Shown: positions 10,290 through 20,867 of the stretch, piece by piece
Numbering within the stretch: position 1 is the first letter of the stretch
Layout: every line of letters begins with the position of its first letter
Assembly (NCBI RefSeq): GCF_014712675.1
Contig: NZ_JACXSI010000008.1
Span: forward strand, 1 to 64,000
Length of the DNA: 64,000 bases
Direction: 5' to 3'
Source of the DNA: Peribacillus faecalis
GTDB taxonomy: Bacteria > Bacillota > Bacilli > Bacillales > DSM-1321
The notes under the pieces: generated by a model
What the model saw: only the letters and a program-made list of their open reading frames with translations
The model's database searches: none
Told to the model about the DNA's origin: nothing
Translations under genes and position numbers: made by a program

Positions 10290-11180
10290 ATGAATATACA
10301 AAATATGATTTTAACTTTGCAAAAGCATTGGTCAGAACAAGGCTGTATCTTAATGAATGCGTATGATACTGAGAAAGGTGCGGGAACGATGAGTCCATAC
10401 ACGTTTTTACGTGCGATTGGACCGGAGCCATGGAATGTGGCGTATGTTGAACCATCACGCCGTCCAGCTGACGGGCGTTATGGAGAAAACCCTAACCGTC
10501 TGTATCAGCACCATCAATTCCAAGTCATTATGAAGCCTTCTCCTGATAACATTCAGGAACTGTATTTAGATTCTTTGAAAGCATTAGGTATCGATCCTTT
10601 AGAGCATGATATTCGTTTCGTAGAGGATAACTGGGAAAACCCATCTTTAGGCTGTGCGGGTCTTGGTTGGGAAGTTTGGCTTGACGGTATGGAAATCACG
10701 CAATTCACGTATTTCCAACAAGTCGGCGGTTTAGAATGCAAACCGGTATCAGTGGAAATCACATACGGAATTGAGCGCCTTGCTTCATACATTCAAGATA
10801 AGGAAAATGTTTTCGATCTTGAATGGACAGATGGCTTTACTGTTCGTGATATTTTCGGTCAGCCTGAATATGAACATTCAAAATATACATTCCAAACAAG
10901 CAATACAGAAATGTTGTTTGAACTATTCAATATGTATGAAAAAGAAGCGCATGCGCAAATGGAAGAAGGCCTTGTTCACCCGGCGTATGATTATGTGCTG
11001 AAATGTTCTCATACATTTAACCTTTTAGATGCAAAAGGAGCAATCTCTGTTACTGAAAGAACAGGCTATATTGCCCGTTGCCGTAACTTGGCGAGAAAAG
11101 TAGCGAAAACATTTTATGATGAGCGTGAAAAATTAGGATTCCCAATCTTGAAGCAGAAGGGAGACAACAGTCATGAGTAA
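10290..11180 (+). CDS. glyQ: Glycyl-tRNA synthetase alpha subunit
   Basis: A 296-residue catalytic subunit of the bacterial alpha2-beta2 glycyl-tRNA synthetase, forming Gly-tRNA(Gly). Class II signature regions are visible ([32 protein letters not shown]). GGAGGTGCC precedes the ATG. It is controlled by the T-box upstream and overlaps glyS by 8 bases. Confidence 0.97.
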   Translation: MNIQNMILTLQKHWSEQGCILMNAYDTEKGAGTMSPYTFLRAIGPEPWNVAYVEPSRRPADGRYGENPNRLYQHHQFQVIMKPSPDNIQELYLDSLKALGIDPLEHDIRFVEDNWENPSLGCAGLGWEVWLDGMEITQFTYFQQVGGLECKPVSVEITYGIERLASYIQDKENVFDLEWTDGFTVRDIFGQPEYEHSKYTFQTSNTEMLFELFNMYEKEAHAQMEEGLVHPAYDYVLKCSHTFNLLDAKGAISVTERTGYIARCRNLARKVAKTFYDEREKLGFPILKQKGDNSHE

Positions 11181-13245
11181 GAAAGACTTATTAATCGAAA
11201 TTGGATTAGAGGAGCTGCCGGCTCGTTTCGTTACGGATGCGATTGAGCAGCTGCAAGCAAAAGTACAAAAATGGTTTGAAGAGAAAAAAATCGGTTATGC
11301 CGATATTCATAAATATTCAACCCCGCGCCGTTTGGCAATCGTTGTTACAGATGTGAACGAAATGCAAGCAGATACAAAAGAAGAAGCGAAAGGACCTGCG
11401 AAGAAAATTGCACAAGATGCGGAAGGCAATTGGTCAAAAGCCGCAATCGGATTTGCGCGTGGACAAGGCGTATCTGTTGAAGATATTTACTTTAAAGAAA
11501 TCAAAGGCGTTGAATACGTCCATGTAATGAAATTTACAAAAGGACAACAAGTTAAAGAACTAATTGTTGAGCTGAAGGATATCATCACATCATTGACATT
11601 CCCGAAAAATATGCGTTGGGCTAACAACGATATGCGCTATGCACGCCCAATCAAATGGATGATTGCTTTATTCGGTAATGAAATTATTCCTTTCTCAATA
11701 ACAAATGTTGAAACAAGCAATACGACAATGGGACATCGTTTCCTTGGTACGAAGGTTGAGATTGCAGAGCCGGCACAATATGTGCAAAAGCTGGAAGAGC
11801 AATTTGTTATTGCTGATAGCGAGAAGAGAAAGAACATGATTCTTGCGCAATTGAAGCAAATGGAACAAGAAAATGGGTGGGTAATCCCGGTTGATGAAGA
11901 TTTGCTTGAAGAGGTTAATAACCTTGTTGAATACCCGACTGCTTTATTCGGTAAATTTGAAGAGGAATATTTAGAGCTTCCTGACCGTGTTCTAATCACT
12001 TCTATGAAGGAGCATCAACGTTACTTCCCGGTGAAAAACGAAGCCGGCGAGCTGTTGCCGTTCTTCGTGACTGTGCGTAACGGTTCTGATCACGGTATTG
12101 CGACTGTAGCGAGAGGGAATGAAAAAGTGCTTCGCGCGCGTCTAGCCGATGCAGCGTTCTTCTATCGTGAAGATCAGCAAAAAGAAATCAATGACTGCTT
12201 AAAGAAACTAGAAACAATCGTTTATCATGAAGAAATCGGTACGCTTGCAGAAAAAGTTAGCCGAGTGCGTGAATTAACGGGGAAAATCAGTGAAGCAATG
12301 AATATTAATGAAAGCACAAGAAGGTTGGCGGACCGCACAGCTGAAATTGCTAAGTTCGACTTAGTGACAGGTATGGTTTACGAATTCCCGGAACTTCAAG
12401 GTTACATGGGTGAGCGCTATGCCCGCATTAAAGGAGAAGACGAAGCTGTTGCTGTTGCTATCAACGAGCACTACATGCCACGTCATGCAGAAGACAGCGT
12501 TCCATCAAGTGAAATCGGTGCGATTGTCAGCGTAGCAGAAAAAATGGATACAATTATCGCTAATTTTGCGATTAATAACATTCCGACAGGTTCACAAGAT
12601 CCATATGCGCTTCGCCGTCAAGCGAGCGGTATCGTTCAGATTTTACTGGAGAAAAAATGGCCTGTTAGCTTAGAGGCAGTGATTGATTTAGCACTTGAGC
12701 CAATTATCGAGCAAGGTTTCGCTAAACGAGAAGCGGCTGAAATTAAAGCGGATCTTATTTCATTCTTTGAAGCGCGAATCAAACATCACTTAAACGAACA
12801 GCAAGTGCGCTATGATTTGATTGATGCAGTTCTGACAGGTGAAATCGGTATTGTCTCTTCACTTGTAAACAGAGCGCTTGTGCTGGAAAAAGCGAAGGGC
12901 GAATCAAGCTTTAAAGAAACAGTAGAAGCATTGAGCCGTGTTATGAATATTGCTGTTAAACTGGAGGATGAGCCGAAGGTTTCTGTCGAATTATTTGAGA
13001 ATGAATCGGAAAAAGCGCTATATAATGAATATGTAGCAATGAAAGAGCAATATGAAATGACTTCTGATGAAGAAAAACAATTTGCTTTATTGGCTTCGCT
13101 CCAAGGTGCTATTGAACGATTCTTTGAAGATACAATGGTAATGGCTGATGATGAAGCGCTCCGCTTCAACCGTTTATCCCTTATGAAGAAAGTGGCTGAT
13201 GTAATCAAGTCCTTTGCCTTCATGAATAAAGTATTAGTTTTATAA
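11173..13245 (+). CDS. glyS: Glycyl-tRNA synthetase beta subunit
   Basis: A 690-residue beta subunit, needed for tRNA recognition. The N-terminus [19 protein letters not shown] is typical. A central HD-like region contains [17 protein letters not shown], and a C-terminal anticodon-binding region follows. It is translated from a start overlapping glyQ (AAGGGAGACAAC upstream) and ends before a strong terminator at 13265. Length is normal. Confidence 0.97.
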   Translation: MSKKDLLIEIGLEELPARFVTDAIEQLQAKVQKWFEEKKIGYADIHKYSTPRRLAIVVTDVNEMQADTKEEAKGPAKKIAQDAEGNWSKAAIGFARGQGVSVEDIYFKEIKGVEYVHVMKFTKGQQVKELIVELKDIITSLTFPKNMRWANNDMRYARPIKWMIALFGNEIIPFSITNVETSNTTMGHRFLGTKVEIAEPAQYVQKLEEQFVIADSEKRKNMILAQLKQMEQENGWVIPVDEDLLEEVNNLVEYPTALFGKFEEEYLELPDRVLITSMKEHQRYFPVKNEAGELLPFFVTVRNGSDHGIATVARGNEKVLRARLADAAFFYREDQQKEINDCLKKLETIVYHEEIGTLAEKVSRVRELTGKISEAMNINESTRRLADRTAEIAKFDLVTGMVYEFPELQGYMGERYARIKGEDEAVAVAINEHYMPRHAEDSVPSSEIGAIVSVAEKMDTIIANFAINNIPTGSQDPYALRRQASGIVQILLEKKWPVSLEAVIDLALEPIIEQGFAKREAAEIKADLISFFEARIKHHLNEQQVRYDLIDAVLTGEIGIVSSLVNRALVLEKAKGESSFKETVEALSRVMNIAVKLEDEPKVSVELFENESEKALYNEYVAMKEQYEMTSDEEKQFALLASLQGAIERFFEDTMVMADDEALRFNRLSLMKKVADVIKSFAFMNKVLVL

Positions 13246-13264
13246 TCGCCGAGAAACTGCTTAT

Positions 13265-13303
13265 AAAAAGTAAGATATACGAAAAGTATATCTTACTTTT
13301 TCA
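13265..13303 (+). terminator. Intrinsic terminator of glyQS
   Basis: A near-perfect 16-bp stem: AAAAAGTAAGATATAC, loop GAAAA, then GTATATCTTACTTTTT. It closes the glyQS operon. Confidence 0.85.
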
Positions 13304-13352
13304 AATAAGGGGAAATAGTATATAATTATTTCAATGAGTATAACACTTTATA

Positions 13353-13374
13353 TAAGGACCGTTTCCGGTTTTTG
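13353..13374 (+). repeat. Short GGACCGTTTCCGG repeat-like hairpin
   Basis: AAGGACCGTTTCCGGTTTTTG resembles the end module of the larger repeats (GGACCGGTGACGGTTTTT). Here it lies in the leader of ccpN. Confidence 0.35.
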
Positions 13375-13397
13375 TAGTATGAAGGCGGTGAATTAAA

Positions 13398-14024
13398 ATC
13401 GAACTGAATAAACGGCAAGAACATATATTGCAAATAGTTAAGGAGCAAGGACCTATTACTGGTGAACATATTGCTGATCAGTTAAACTTAACGAGAGCTA
13501 CACTACGTCCGGATTTAGCGATTTTAACAATGGCAGGATTCTTAGAGGCAAGACCGCGTGTAGGTTATTTTTATAGCGGAAAATCCGGCACGCAGTTGCT
13601 GACAGATAATCTGTCAAAACTATTCGTAAAAGATTTCCAATCAATACCTGTTGTTGTCAATGACGGTATTTCTGTATACGATGCAATTGTTATGATGTTT
13701 CTAGAAGATGTGGGTACATTATTTGTAGTCGATCAAAAATCATTATTAGTAGGGGTACTGTCTAGAAAAGATCTGCTTCGTGCCAGCATCGGTACGAAAG
13801 ACCTAGCTACTATACCAGTGAATATTATTATGACGCGCATGCCTAATATTACGATGTGCTTCCGTGATGATTTGCTATTAGATGTTGCAAAGAAACTAAT
13901 TGCTAAACAAATAGATGCCCTTCCTGTTGTTAAAGAGGCAGCAGATGGCGGCTATGAGGTAGTGGGACGGATTACAAAAACGAATATAGCAAAAGCGTTT
14001 GTTTCTCTTGCGACTGAAGAATGA
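13398..14024 (+). CDS. ccpN: Transcriptional repressor CcpN (YqzB)
   Basis: A repressor of gluconeogenic genes (gapB, pckA in B. subtilis). It has an N-terminal winged helix ([21 protein letters not shown]) and two CBS domains (about residues 75-205). The conserved N-terminus [15 protein letters not shown] is encoded from ATC at 13398. The frame has a TGA at 13389 and no ATG, GTG or TTG before the TTG at 13428, which would cut off part of the helix-turn-helix. The Shine-Dalgarno-like AAGGCGGTG at 13382-13390 suits a start at ATC 13398 or ATT 13392. The start is therefore uncertain. It is followed by its usual partner yqfL. Confidence 0.9.
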   Translation: MELNKRQEHILQIVKEQGPITGEHIADQLNLTRATLRPDLAILTMAGFLEARPRVGYFYSGKSGTQLLTDNLSKLFVKDFQSIPVVVNDGISVYDAIVMMFLEDVGTLFVVDQKSLLVGVLSRKDLLRASIGTKDLATIPVNIIMTRMPNITMCFRDDLLLDVAKKLIAKQIDALPVVKEAADGGYEVVGRITKTNIAKAFVSLATEE

Positions 14025-14049
14025 TAATTTAAGGGGGGAAGTTCAAGAG

Positions 14050-14856
14050 ATGACGTCACCGGTAATTTACGTTGTATCCGATTCTGTCGGTGAGACGGCT
14101 GAGCTTGTCACGAAGGCAGCTGCCAGCCAGTTTCTACAATCAAATGTTTCAATAAAAAGATTTCCATTTATTGAAAGCCCGGAGCATATAGAAGAAGTCA
14201 TATCGCTTTCTAAATTAAATCAGGCAATTATTGCTTACACACTTGTTCGCCCTGTAGATCGTGAATACATGAGAAAGAGAGCTCAAGAAGAAGGTATATT
14301 TGCTTATGATATAATCGGGCCTTTAATGGATGAATTAGAGAAGAAATATAAATCCAAGCCTGAGTTTGAACCTGGATTGGTCAGACAGCTGGATGATGAA
14401 TACTTCAAAAGAGTAGAAGCAATTGAATTTGCAGTCAAGTATGATGACGGCAGAGACCCGAGAGGGATTTTACGCGCAGATATTGTTTTAGTCGGTGTTT
14501 CCAGAACTTGCAAAACGCCATTATCGCAGTTTTTGGCGCATAAACGCTATAAAGTGGCGAACGTGCCGCTTGTTCCGGAGGTCGAGCCTCCTGAGGAGTT
14601 ATTCTTAGTAGCGCCTGAGAAGTGTATCGGGTTAAAAATCAGTCCGGAGAAGTTAAATCATATCCGTAAAGAACGTTTGAAAACACTAGGTCTGGGCGAT
14701 CATGCGATTTACGCTAATTTGGAACGTATTAAAGAAGAATTGGCGTACTTTAATAAGATTGTCGAGAAATTGAATTGTCCGGTTATTGATGTAACGAACA
14801 AGGCGATTGAAGAAACAGCGAATACTGTTATTACAACTATTCAAAGCAGAAAATAA
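14050..14856 (+). CDS. yqfL: Pyruvate, phosphate dikinase regulatory protein-like YqfL
   Basis: A 268-residue DUF299 protein, the bifunctional kinase/phosphorylase type that regulates PPDK or PEP synthase. In B. subtilis YqfL modulates CcpN. It shows the N-terminal motif [14 protein letters not shown], the nucleotide-binding loop [17 protein letters not shown] near residue 150 and the conserved [17 protein letters not shown]. The start at 14050 has AGGGGGGAAG upstream, 25 bases after ccpN, so the pair is probably one operon. Confidence 0.94.
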   Translation: MTSPVIYVVSDSVGETAELVTKAAASQFLQSNVSIKRFPFIESPEHIEEVISLSKLNQAIIAYTLVRPVDREYMRKRAQEEGIFAYDIIGPLMDELEKKYKSKPEFEPGLVRQLDDEYFKRVEAIEFAVKYDDGRDPRGILRADIVLVGVSRTCKTPLSQFLAHKRYKVANVPLVPEVEPPEELFLVAPEKCIGLKISPEKLNHIRKERLKTLGLGDHAIYANLERIKEELAYFNKIVEKLNCPVIDVTNKAIEETANTVITTIQSRK

Positions 14857-14877
14857 TTTTTTATATAAAAAAGCGAA

Positions 14878-14921
14878 GGGGCTGTCTCATAGGTGTTATA
14901 TGTAGCACTTTTGAGAAGCCC
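14878..14921 (+). terminator. Possible terminator after yqfL
   Basis: GGGCTGTCTCA pairs imperfectly with TGAGAAGCCC (one bulge) across a 20-base loop, with no immediate T-run. The remaining bases before 15130 are AT-rich and show no other clear element. Confidence 0.4.
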
Positions 14922-15129
14922 TATAATAAATTTATGTGGATTTTTCTTTTTTTTTGTTTTATAATGAAAAATTGTTATAAATTATGATTCTTTAGGTTTA
15001 GAGTTGAATCTGAACGAATAAACTAAATAACAAGGGATTGTCAAGATATAATATAAATACTTTTCGACAAAAGGCATCTCTTTTGCAGCAGTTAGAAGGA
15101 ATATGAAGAAAAATGGAGAAATTAGATAA

Positions 15130-15642
15130 ATGACTTATCAGCCTTCCATATTTATAGATGGGGATGCATGTCCTGTTAAAGAAGAATGCATTGCTTGTGC
15201 CCGTGAATTTTCTGTTCCGGTTACAATCGTTGCGTCGATTAAAAATCAATCACATCACAACCTGGAAGCGAAATGGGTGTATGTCGATTGGGATAAGGAA
15301 GCTGCGGACCTCTATATAATGAATGCAGCACGTAAAGGCGATATTGCAGTCACAAATGATATCGGTTTAGCAGCTGCTCTTCTGGGGAAAGGGGTTTGTG
15401 TTATTTCTTCAAAGGGAATAATCTATAATGAGGAGTCCATTGATTCTCTTTTATTTATGCGGCACGTAGCGGCTAAAAAAAGACGCAATGGAATATACGG
15501 AAAAGGCCCTAAAGCATTTACTGCGGCGGATCGAAAAAAATTTCATGAAGAATTGACAAGAATTTTGTCGAATTTTGAAGGAAATAAAGAATTAGTATCG
15601 AATTATAGATTATCACCGAAAGAAAATGGTGTGATCGAATGA
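15130..15642 (+). CDS. yqxD: YaiI/YqxD family protein (DUF188)
   Basis: A 170-residue member of the UPF0178 family, which has a PIN-like fold and no established activity. The family motif DGDACPVKEE is at residues 9-18, and DIAVTNDIGLAAALL and RKKFHEELTRIL follow. It overlaps dnaG by 4 bases (ATGA), as in B. subtilis. Confidence 0.92.
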   Translation: MTYQPSIFIDGDACPVKEECIACAREFSVPVTIVASIKNQSHHNLEAKWVYVDWDKEAADLYIMNAARKGDIAVTNDIGLAAALLGKGVCVISSKGIIYNEESIDSLLFMRHVAAKKRRNGIYGKGPKAFTAADRKKFHEELTRILSNFEGNKELVSNYRLSPKENGVIE

Positions 15643-17456
15643 ATACACAGAAGATTTCTGAAGAACAATTGAATATGATTCGAAATGCTGTAGATATTGT
15701 TGATGTTGTCAACGAATATGTACAACTGAAAAAGCAGGGGCGCAATTATTTTGGACTTTGCCCGTTTCATGGTGAGAACACTCCTTCCTTTTCTGTATCT
15801 CCTGATAAGCAAATCTTTCATTGCTTTGGATGTGGAGCGGGCGGAAATGTTTTTACTTTTTTAATGGATATTGAAGGTTATTCATTTGTGGAAGCTGCCA
15901 AGGAGTTAGCCGAGAGAGGGAATATCCCCTTAGAAATTGAGATTAGCGACTCTTCAGCGCGCAGTGAACAACCGAGCACCTCTAAGAAAATGATAGCAGC
16001 TCATGAGCTATTATGTAAATTCTACCATCATTTACTTGTTAACACAAAAGAAGGAGAAAACGCGTTACAATACTTAGAGGATAGAGGCTTTACCCGTCAA
16101 GCTATCGATCGATTTTCAATTGGTTATGCATTGAACTCATGGGAGTTCGTCACAAATTTTTTATCCAAACGGGGCTTTGATAGTGAACTGCTATATCAGG
16201 CGGGAATTATTGTCAAACGTGAGGATGACGGTAAGCAATTCGATCGCTTCCGTAACCGGGTTATGTTTCCAATACACAATCACCAAGGAGAAGTGGTAGC
16301 TTTTTCAGGCCGCGCCCTTGGGAATGATGAACCAAAATACTTAAATACCCCTGAAACGCCAATCTTTAATAAAAGCAAGTTGCTGTTTAACTTTCATCAA
16401 GCAAGAGCAGCAATCCGCAAAAAAGAATTTGTCGTGCTTTTTGAAGGATTTGCTGATGTTATATCGGCCACAGAAGCGGGAGTAGATAATGGTGTGGCGA
16501 CGATGGGGACATCGTTAACGGAAGAACATATCCAAATCATAAAACGAAACTGTAACGAAGTGCTCATTTGCTTTGACTCCGACAATGCCGGAATCGAAGC
16601 GGCAAACCGTGCTTCTAACATGTTTCTTCAAGAAGGAATGACCATCAAAGTAGCATATATGCCGGATGGGCTGGATCCGGATGAATATATAAAGAAATAT
16701 GGTCCGCAAAGCTTCATGCAAGATGTAATTGGCAATAGCCTTACGTATCTTGCCTTTAAAATGAGGTATTTGCGCAAAGGTCGCAATCTGAATAATGAAG
16801 GCGACAAAATTGAATATATTGAAGATGTTTTGAAAGAAATCAACAAGTTTCCGAGCCCTGTTGAACGAGAGCATTATTTGCGCCAAATTTCTTCTGAGTT
16901 TTCTCTTTCTTTAGAAGCGCTGAAAGCACAGCAAAAAAAGTTTTACTTCGCCGAAAAGAAACGAGGGAATTTGCCGCAGACTAATCAACAAAACATGAAT
17001 GGTCAAATGGTATTGCAGTACGAACAAAAATTGAAGCCAGCCTATATCAATGCAGAGTTAAAGCTGTTGGCTCATATGATGCAAAGCAAGGAAATAGCCT
17101 ATAAAATCAAGCATTTAATGGGAAATATCCTGCTCAATATTGATGAACATCAGGCAATCATGACATATTTATTCGGCTTCTACGAACAAAGTGAAGATTC
17201 GGATATCAGTTTATTTTTATCTTTTGTCCCTGATCAGCAACTGCGCAAAATCATTTCACAAATCCAGATGATGTCGGTTACACCCGAACCGTCGGATCAA
17301 GAAATAAAAGATTATATTAGTGTAGTGTTGAAACAGCAAAAGATGTTAATGATAAAAGAAAAAGAAGTGCAAAGAGCTGAGGCGGAACGCTTAAAGGACT
17401 ATAAGCAGGCTGCTGTAATCGCTTCTGAAATCATACAACTTAAGAAGAGTTTGTAA
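15639..17456 (+). CDS. dnaG: DNA primase
   Basis: A 605-residue primase that makes RNA primers at the replication fork. The zinc-binding domain carries C41, H44, C62 and C65 (CPFH, CFGC). The TOPRIM core shows LFEGFADVISATEAG and CFDSDNAGIEAA. The C-terminal 150 residues form the helicase (DnaC)-interacting domain. It is the first large gene of the dnaG-sigA macromolecular synthesis operon. Confidence 0.97.
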   Translation: MNTQKISEEQLNMIRNAVDIVDVVNEYVQLKKQGRNYFGLCPFHGENTPSFSVSPDKQIFHCFGCGAGGNVFTFLMDIEGYSFVEAAKELAERGNIPLEIEISDSSARSEQPSTSKKMIAAHELLCKFYHHLLVNTKEGENALQYLEDRGFTRQAIDRFSIGYALNSWEFVTNFLSKRGFDSELLYQAGIIVKREDDGKQFDRFRNRVMFPIHNHQGEVVAFSGRALGNDEPKYLNTPETPIFNKSKLLFNFHQARAAIRKKEFVVLFEGFADVISATEAGVDNGVATMGTSLTEEHIQIIKRNCNEVLICFDSDNAGIEAANRASNMFLQEGMTIKVAYMPDGLDPDEYIKKYGPQSFMQDVIGNSLTYLAFKMRYLRKGRNLNNEGDKIEYIEDVLKEINKFPSPVEREHYLRQISSEFSLSLEALKAQQKKFYFAEKKRGNLPQTNQQNMNGQMVLQYEQKLKPAYINAELKLLAHMMQSKEIAYKIKHLMGNILLNIDEHQAIMTYLFGFYEQSEDSDISLFLSFVPDQQLRKIISQIQMMSVTPEPSDQEIKDYISVVLKQQKMLMIKEKEVQRAEAERLKDYKQAAVIASEIIQLKKSL

Positions 17457-17505
17457 ATTTGTTATATTTGCATGATGTGTCGAAAGTTTGGAAGGAGGGG
17501 AACAC

Positions 17506-18630
17506 ATGGCTGATAAATCAGCTCGTTCCAAAGATGTAGAAAATGAATTAACACTTGATCAAGTAAAGGATCAATTACTTGAAGCAGGAAAAAAACGCGG
17601 TGTCCTCACTTATGACGAAATTAGTGAAAAACTTTCAACGTTTGAGCTGGACTCTGATGCTATGGACGAATACTTTGAATACCTGGGTGAGCAAGGTGTT
17701 GAAGTTCTTGCGGATGAAGACGAAGAAAGTGATCCTAACATAAAGCAGTTAGAAAAAGAAGAAGAGTTTGATTTAAATGACTTAAGTGTTCCTCCAGGTG
17801 TTAAAATTAATGATCCTGTACGTATGTACCTGAAAGAAATCGGTCGAGTTGACTTGCTTTCAGGTGAAGAAGAAATTGCCTTAGCTGAAAGAATCGAGCA
17901 AGGCGATGAGGAAGCGAAACGTCGTTTGGCTGAAGCCAACCTCCGACTTGTAGTAAGTATCGCAAAACGATATGTCGGTCGCGGCATGCTGTTCCTTGAC
18001 TTGATTCAAGAAGGAAACATGGGACTGATTAAAGCGGTAGAAAAATTTGACTATCGTAAAGGCTTTAAATTCAGTACGTATGCTACTTGGTGGATTCGTC
18101 AAGCAATCACTCGCGCAATCGCCGACCAAGCGAGAACAATCCGTATCCCTGTACACATGGTTGAAACGATCAACAAATTAATTCGTGTACAACGTCAATT
18201 ACTTCAAGATTTAGGACGTGAACCAACTCCGGAAGAAATTGCTGAAGATATGGATTTAACACCGGAAAAGGTAAGAGAGATTTTAAAAATTGCTCAAGAA
18301 CCTGTCTCGCTTGAAACACCAATTGGTGAAGAAGATGACTCGCATTTAGGAGATTTCATTGAAGACCAAGATGCTACTTCTCCATCTGAACATGCTGCTT
18401 ATGAACTATTAAAAGAGCAACTTGAAGATGTACTTGATACATTGACAGATCGTGAAGAAAATGTCCTTCGACTTCGTTTCGGATTAGACGACGGCAGAAC
18501 ACGCACTCTTGAAGAAGTGGGCAAAGTGTTTGGTGTTACACGTGAACGTATTCGTCAGATCGAAGCAAAAGCGTTAAGAAAACTAAGACATCCAAGCAGA
18601 AGCAAGCGATTAAAAGACTTCTTAGAATAG
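17506..18630 (+). CDS. sigA: Primary sigma factor SigA (RpoD)
   Basis: A 374-residue housekeeping sigma factor. Region 1.1 is followed by region 1.2 ([17 protein letters not shown]), region 2 ([32 protein letters not shown]), region 3 and region 4 with the -35 helix-turn-helix ([20 protein letters not shown]). The ATG at 17506 follows GAAGGAGGGG; an in-frame start at 17488 lies in that site. A large terminator follows. Confidence 0.98.
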   Translation: MADKSARSKDVENELTLDQVKDQLLEAGKKRGVLTYDEISEKLSTFELDSDAMDEYFEYLGEQGVEVLADEDEESDPNIKQLEKEEEFDLNDLSVPPGVKINDPVRMYLKEIGRVDLLSGEEEIALAERIEQGDEEAKRRLAEANLRLVVSIAKRYVGRGMLFLDLIQEGNMGLIKAVEKFDYRKGFKFSTYATWWIRQAITRAIADQARTIRIPVHMVETINKLIRVQRQLLQDLGREPTPEEIAEDMDLTPEKVREILKIAQEPVSLETPIGEEDDSHLGDFIEDQDATSPSEHAAYELLKEQLEDVLDTLTDREENVLRLRFGLDDGRTRTLEEVGKVFGVTRERIRQIEAKALRKLRHPSRSKRLKDFLE

Positions 18631-18661
18631 AGTCTAGAGAGTCAGCAGCTCTAAATAAATT

Positions 18662-18757
18662 AATAAATCATAGGTTTGCGCCAGCGAATGCAAGAAGAAG
18701 ACGGTTTGCCCTTTTGCTTGTATGATCGTAAGCAAGCTTATGGTTTATTTTTTTTAT
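18662..18757 (+). terminator. Large terminator after sigA
   Basis: AATAAATCATAGGTTTGC (18662 onward) pairs with GCAAGCTTATGGTTTATT (18731 onward) with three G-U wobbles, enclosing a second small hairpin. A run of eight T follows. Confidence 0.75.
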
Positions 18758-18844
18758 TTCAAATAATGCGCTTCTCCGTGTTTGAATTTTTCAAATACAC
18801 CCCGATATAACAAGTAGAGAGATCTGCCCAAGGATGTGTTACTT

Positions 18845-19393
18845 ATGAATGAGACACGGAAGAAAGTCATATTGAATGAGATCTTATATTGGAAACAAAC
18901 GAGAATTTTGCCGGAAAAATACTGCGATTACTTACTTGCCCTTTATTCGGAGGGAGATTTGGAGCTGCAGGTTGCAACAAAACCCTCGAAGAGAAAAATC
19001 AGTTATTTCCTGACTGCGATTTTTATCAGTCTCATTCTTATGACTACTTTAATTGTAAATTATTTTACAGAAGTTAAGGGAGCAATGCAAATGTCTCTTT
19101 TCACATTTTTTATTTGCTTGCTCTTAGGGATAACCTACTATCAATTTCGAAAACAAAAAACCTTGCTATATCCATTAATTGCATCGGCCATAGTTCTTCT
19201 GCTGATGTCTGTAAGAGCTTGGGAACTGTTCTTTCCTTCACAGACTCTGCTATTGTATAGCATTTTATTGATTAATTCTTTTCTGTGGCTGATTGCCGGA
19301 AAAAAAACTGGCTATTTGTATTTCACTGTTGCCGGCTGGCTTGGAACAGCTGTCATTCTTTATTTTGTCAGTATGTTTTTTGGTCTGCTATAG
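18845..19393 (+). CDS. Integral membrane protein of unknown function
   Basis: A 182-residue protein with a charged N-terminal cytoplasmic part of about 55 residues (ILNEILYWKQTRILPEKYCDYLLALYSEG) and five or six hydrophobic helices. The N-terminal part resembles the dimerising segment seen in some Bacillus membrane proteins encoded between sigA and cccA. The start at 18845 is 8 bases from AAGGATG. A bidirectional-looking terminator separates it from cccA. Function unknown. Confidence 0.75.
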   Translation: MNETRKKVILNEILYWKQTRILPEKYCDYLLALYSEGDLELQVATKPSKRKISYFLTAIFISLILMTTLIVNYFTEVKGAMQMSLFTFFICLLLGITYYQFRKQKTLLYPLIASAIVLLLMSVRAWELFFPSQTLLLYSILLINSFLWLIAGKKTGYLYFTVAGWLGTAVILYFVSMFFGLL

Positions 19394-19410
19394 CATGACT
19401 TTATGACAAT

Positions 19411-19472
19411 AAAAAACCCCATATATGTCTAATTTCTGAAAATATTCCATCATTTGTATGTTTGGGGTTTTC
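19411..19472. terminator. Terminator between the membrane gene and cccA
   Basis: AAAAAACCCCA and TGGGGTTTT form the base of a hairpin with A- and T-runs on both sides, so it could act in both directions. The loop is long (about 40 bases). Confidence 0.55.
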
Positions 19473-19556
19473 CAATTATCTGAATTAAAGTAAAATGAAT
19501 GTAGTTTGGATTTATAAAATGCAGATTTGAAAAGGTACATAGGGGAGGTAGGAGGA

Positions 19557-19913
19557 ATGAAGAATAATCCGGTTATTCCATTTGTATTAATTATGGTAAT
19601 GGGTATTGCGTTAATGTTTACTCTTTCCTTTGTGGGACTCAATCAAGAAGCGGCAACAGAAGAGGAAGGCGGATCGAATGGTGAACAAGTGGCGGGCACT
19701 CCGGAAGAGCTTTATCAATCTGCTGGATGTATCAACTGTCACGGTGGTAACCAAGAAGGGATGGGCGGTTTCCCTGCGCTAACTGGAGTTGGCGACAAAT
19801 TATCAGCTGATGAAATCAAAGAAATTTTGCGTAATGGTAAAGGCTCAATGCCTGGAGGACTTGTTCCTGAGGAACAAATTGATAGTATGACGGAATGGCT
19901 TTCTTCGTTATAA
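19557..19913 (+). CDS. cccA: Cytochrome c-550, membrane-anchored
   Basis: A 118-residue small c-type cytochrome. An uncleaved N-terminal membrane anchor (residues 7-27) leads to a flexible acidic linker and a heme domain with C58-I-N-C61-H62 and the sixth ligand Met98 in GSMPGG. It transfers electrons on the outer face of the membrane. The ATG at 19557 follows GGGGAGGTAGGAGG. Terminators lie on both sides, so it is monocistronic. Confidence 0.95.
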   Translation: MKNNPVIPFVLIMVMGIALMFTLSFVGLNQEAATEEEGGSNGEQVAGTPEELYQSAGCINCHGGNQEGMGGFPALTGVGDKLSADEIKEILRNGKGSMPGGLVPEEQIDSMTEWLSSL

Positions 19914-19920
19914 GGTCATC

Positions 19921-19955
19921 AAAAAGCGACTGGTGCAATTCTGGTCGCTTTTTGT
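19921..19955 (+). terminator. Terminator of cccA
   Basis: AAAAAGCGAC and GGTCGCTTTTT form the stem with a 12-base loop. Confidence 0.85.
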
Positions 19956-20065
19956 GTGTCAGAAAACGGTGCTGTATAAGACAAAGAAAGAATGATAATG
20001 GTTTTTCCTGACATTATAAGAAAACATTTGAGGATGACTGCAAATTCTTGAGTATGCGTTAAACC

Positions 20066-20091
20066 AAAAAGGACCGTTGCCGGTTTTTCTT
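20066..20091 (+). repeat. Short GGACCG...CCGGTTTTTCTT repeat
   Basis: AAAAAGGACCGTTGCCGGTT followed by TTTCTT is the terminal module shared with the longer repeats near ispH, yqfT and yqfW. Here it lies 70 bases ahead of trmK. Confidence 0.5.
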
Positions 20092-20159
20092 TAAGGTTGC
20101 ATAGTGATGGAAATGTTCTTTATACTGTAGGAGGAAAAGAAAAAGAAAAGGTGACAAAC

Positions 20160-20867
20160 ATGAATAGCGAAAACTTATCTAAAAGATTACATACAGTAGC
20201 AACATACATTCCGGAAGGCAGCGTTTTAGCTGATATCGGTTCGGATCATGCGTATTTACCGTGCTATGCGGTGCATAAAGGCATAGCGACATCAGCGATC
20301 GCAGGAGAAGTTGTGGATGGTCCTTACAACAGTGCTCTCAATCAAGTGAAAGAGGAGGGCTTGGAAAAGACTATATCTGTCCGCAAAGGTGACGGCCTGG
20401 ACGTGCTTTCTCCGGGAGAGGCAACATGCATTACCATAGCTGGAATGGGCGGAACACTAATTTCCTCAATCCTTGAACACGGCAAAGATAAATTGGTCGG
20501 AACAAAACGATTAATCCTTCAGCCTAATATACAAGCAATCAATATTCGCAAATGGCTTATCGCAAACAACTGGGAATTAATTGACGAAACAATTCTTGAG
20601 GAAGATGGTAAAATTTATGAAATTCTTGTTGCAGAGAAAGGAAACAGTTCCGCTCCGTATACGAAAGAAATAGACAAAGAGCTATTGCTTGGTCCTTTTC
20701 TAATGAAGAAATGCTCTGATGTATTTCGCAAGAAATGGACAGCTGAAAGCAAACATTGGAAAAACATCATTCAACAGCTGCAAACGAGTGGAAAAACAGA
20801 GTCCTCTGTTGAAAAAGAAAAGCAACTGCGCACTTATAACACATATGTGGAGGAGGCTCTATCATAA
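20160..20867 (+). CDS. trmK: tRNA (adenine(22)-N(1))-methyltransferase TrmK
   Basis: A 235-residue SAM-dependent methyltransferase (YqfN) that modifies A22 of tRNA. The SAM-binding motif LADIGSDHAYLPCYAV is near residue 22 and the catalytic-region motif AGMGGTLISSIL near residue 95. The C-terminal helical part is present. The start at 20160 is 6 bases from AAAGGTGAC. It overlaps yqfO by one base (TAATG), as a two-gene operon. Confidence 0.94.
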   Translation: MNSENLSKRLHTVATYIPEGSVLADIGSDHAYLPCYAVHKGIATSAIAGEVVDGPYNSALNQVKEEGLEKTISVRKGDGLDVLSPGEATCITIAGMGGTLISSILEHGKDKLVGTKRLILQPNIQAINIRKWLIANNWELIDETILEEDGKIYEILVAEKGNSSAPYTKEIDKELLLGPFLMKKCSDVFRKKWTAESKHWKNIIQQLQTSGKTESSVEKEKQLRTYNTYVEEALS

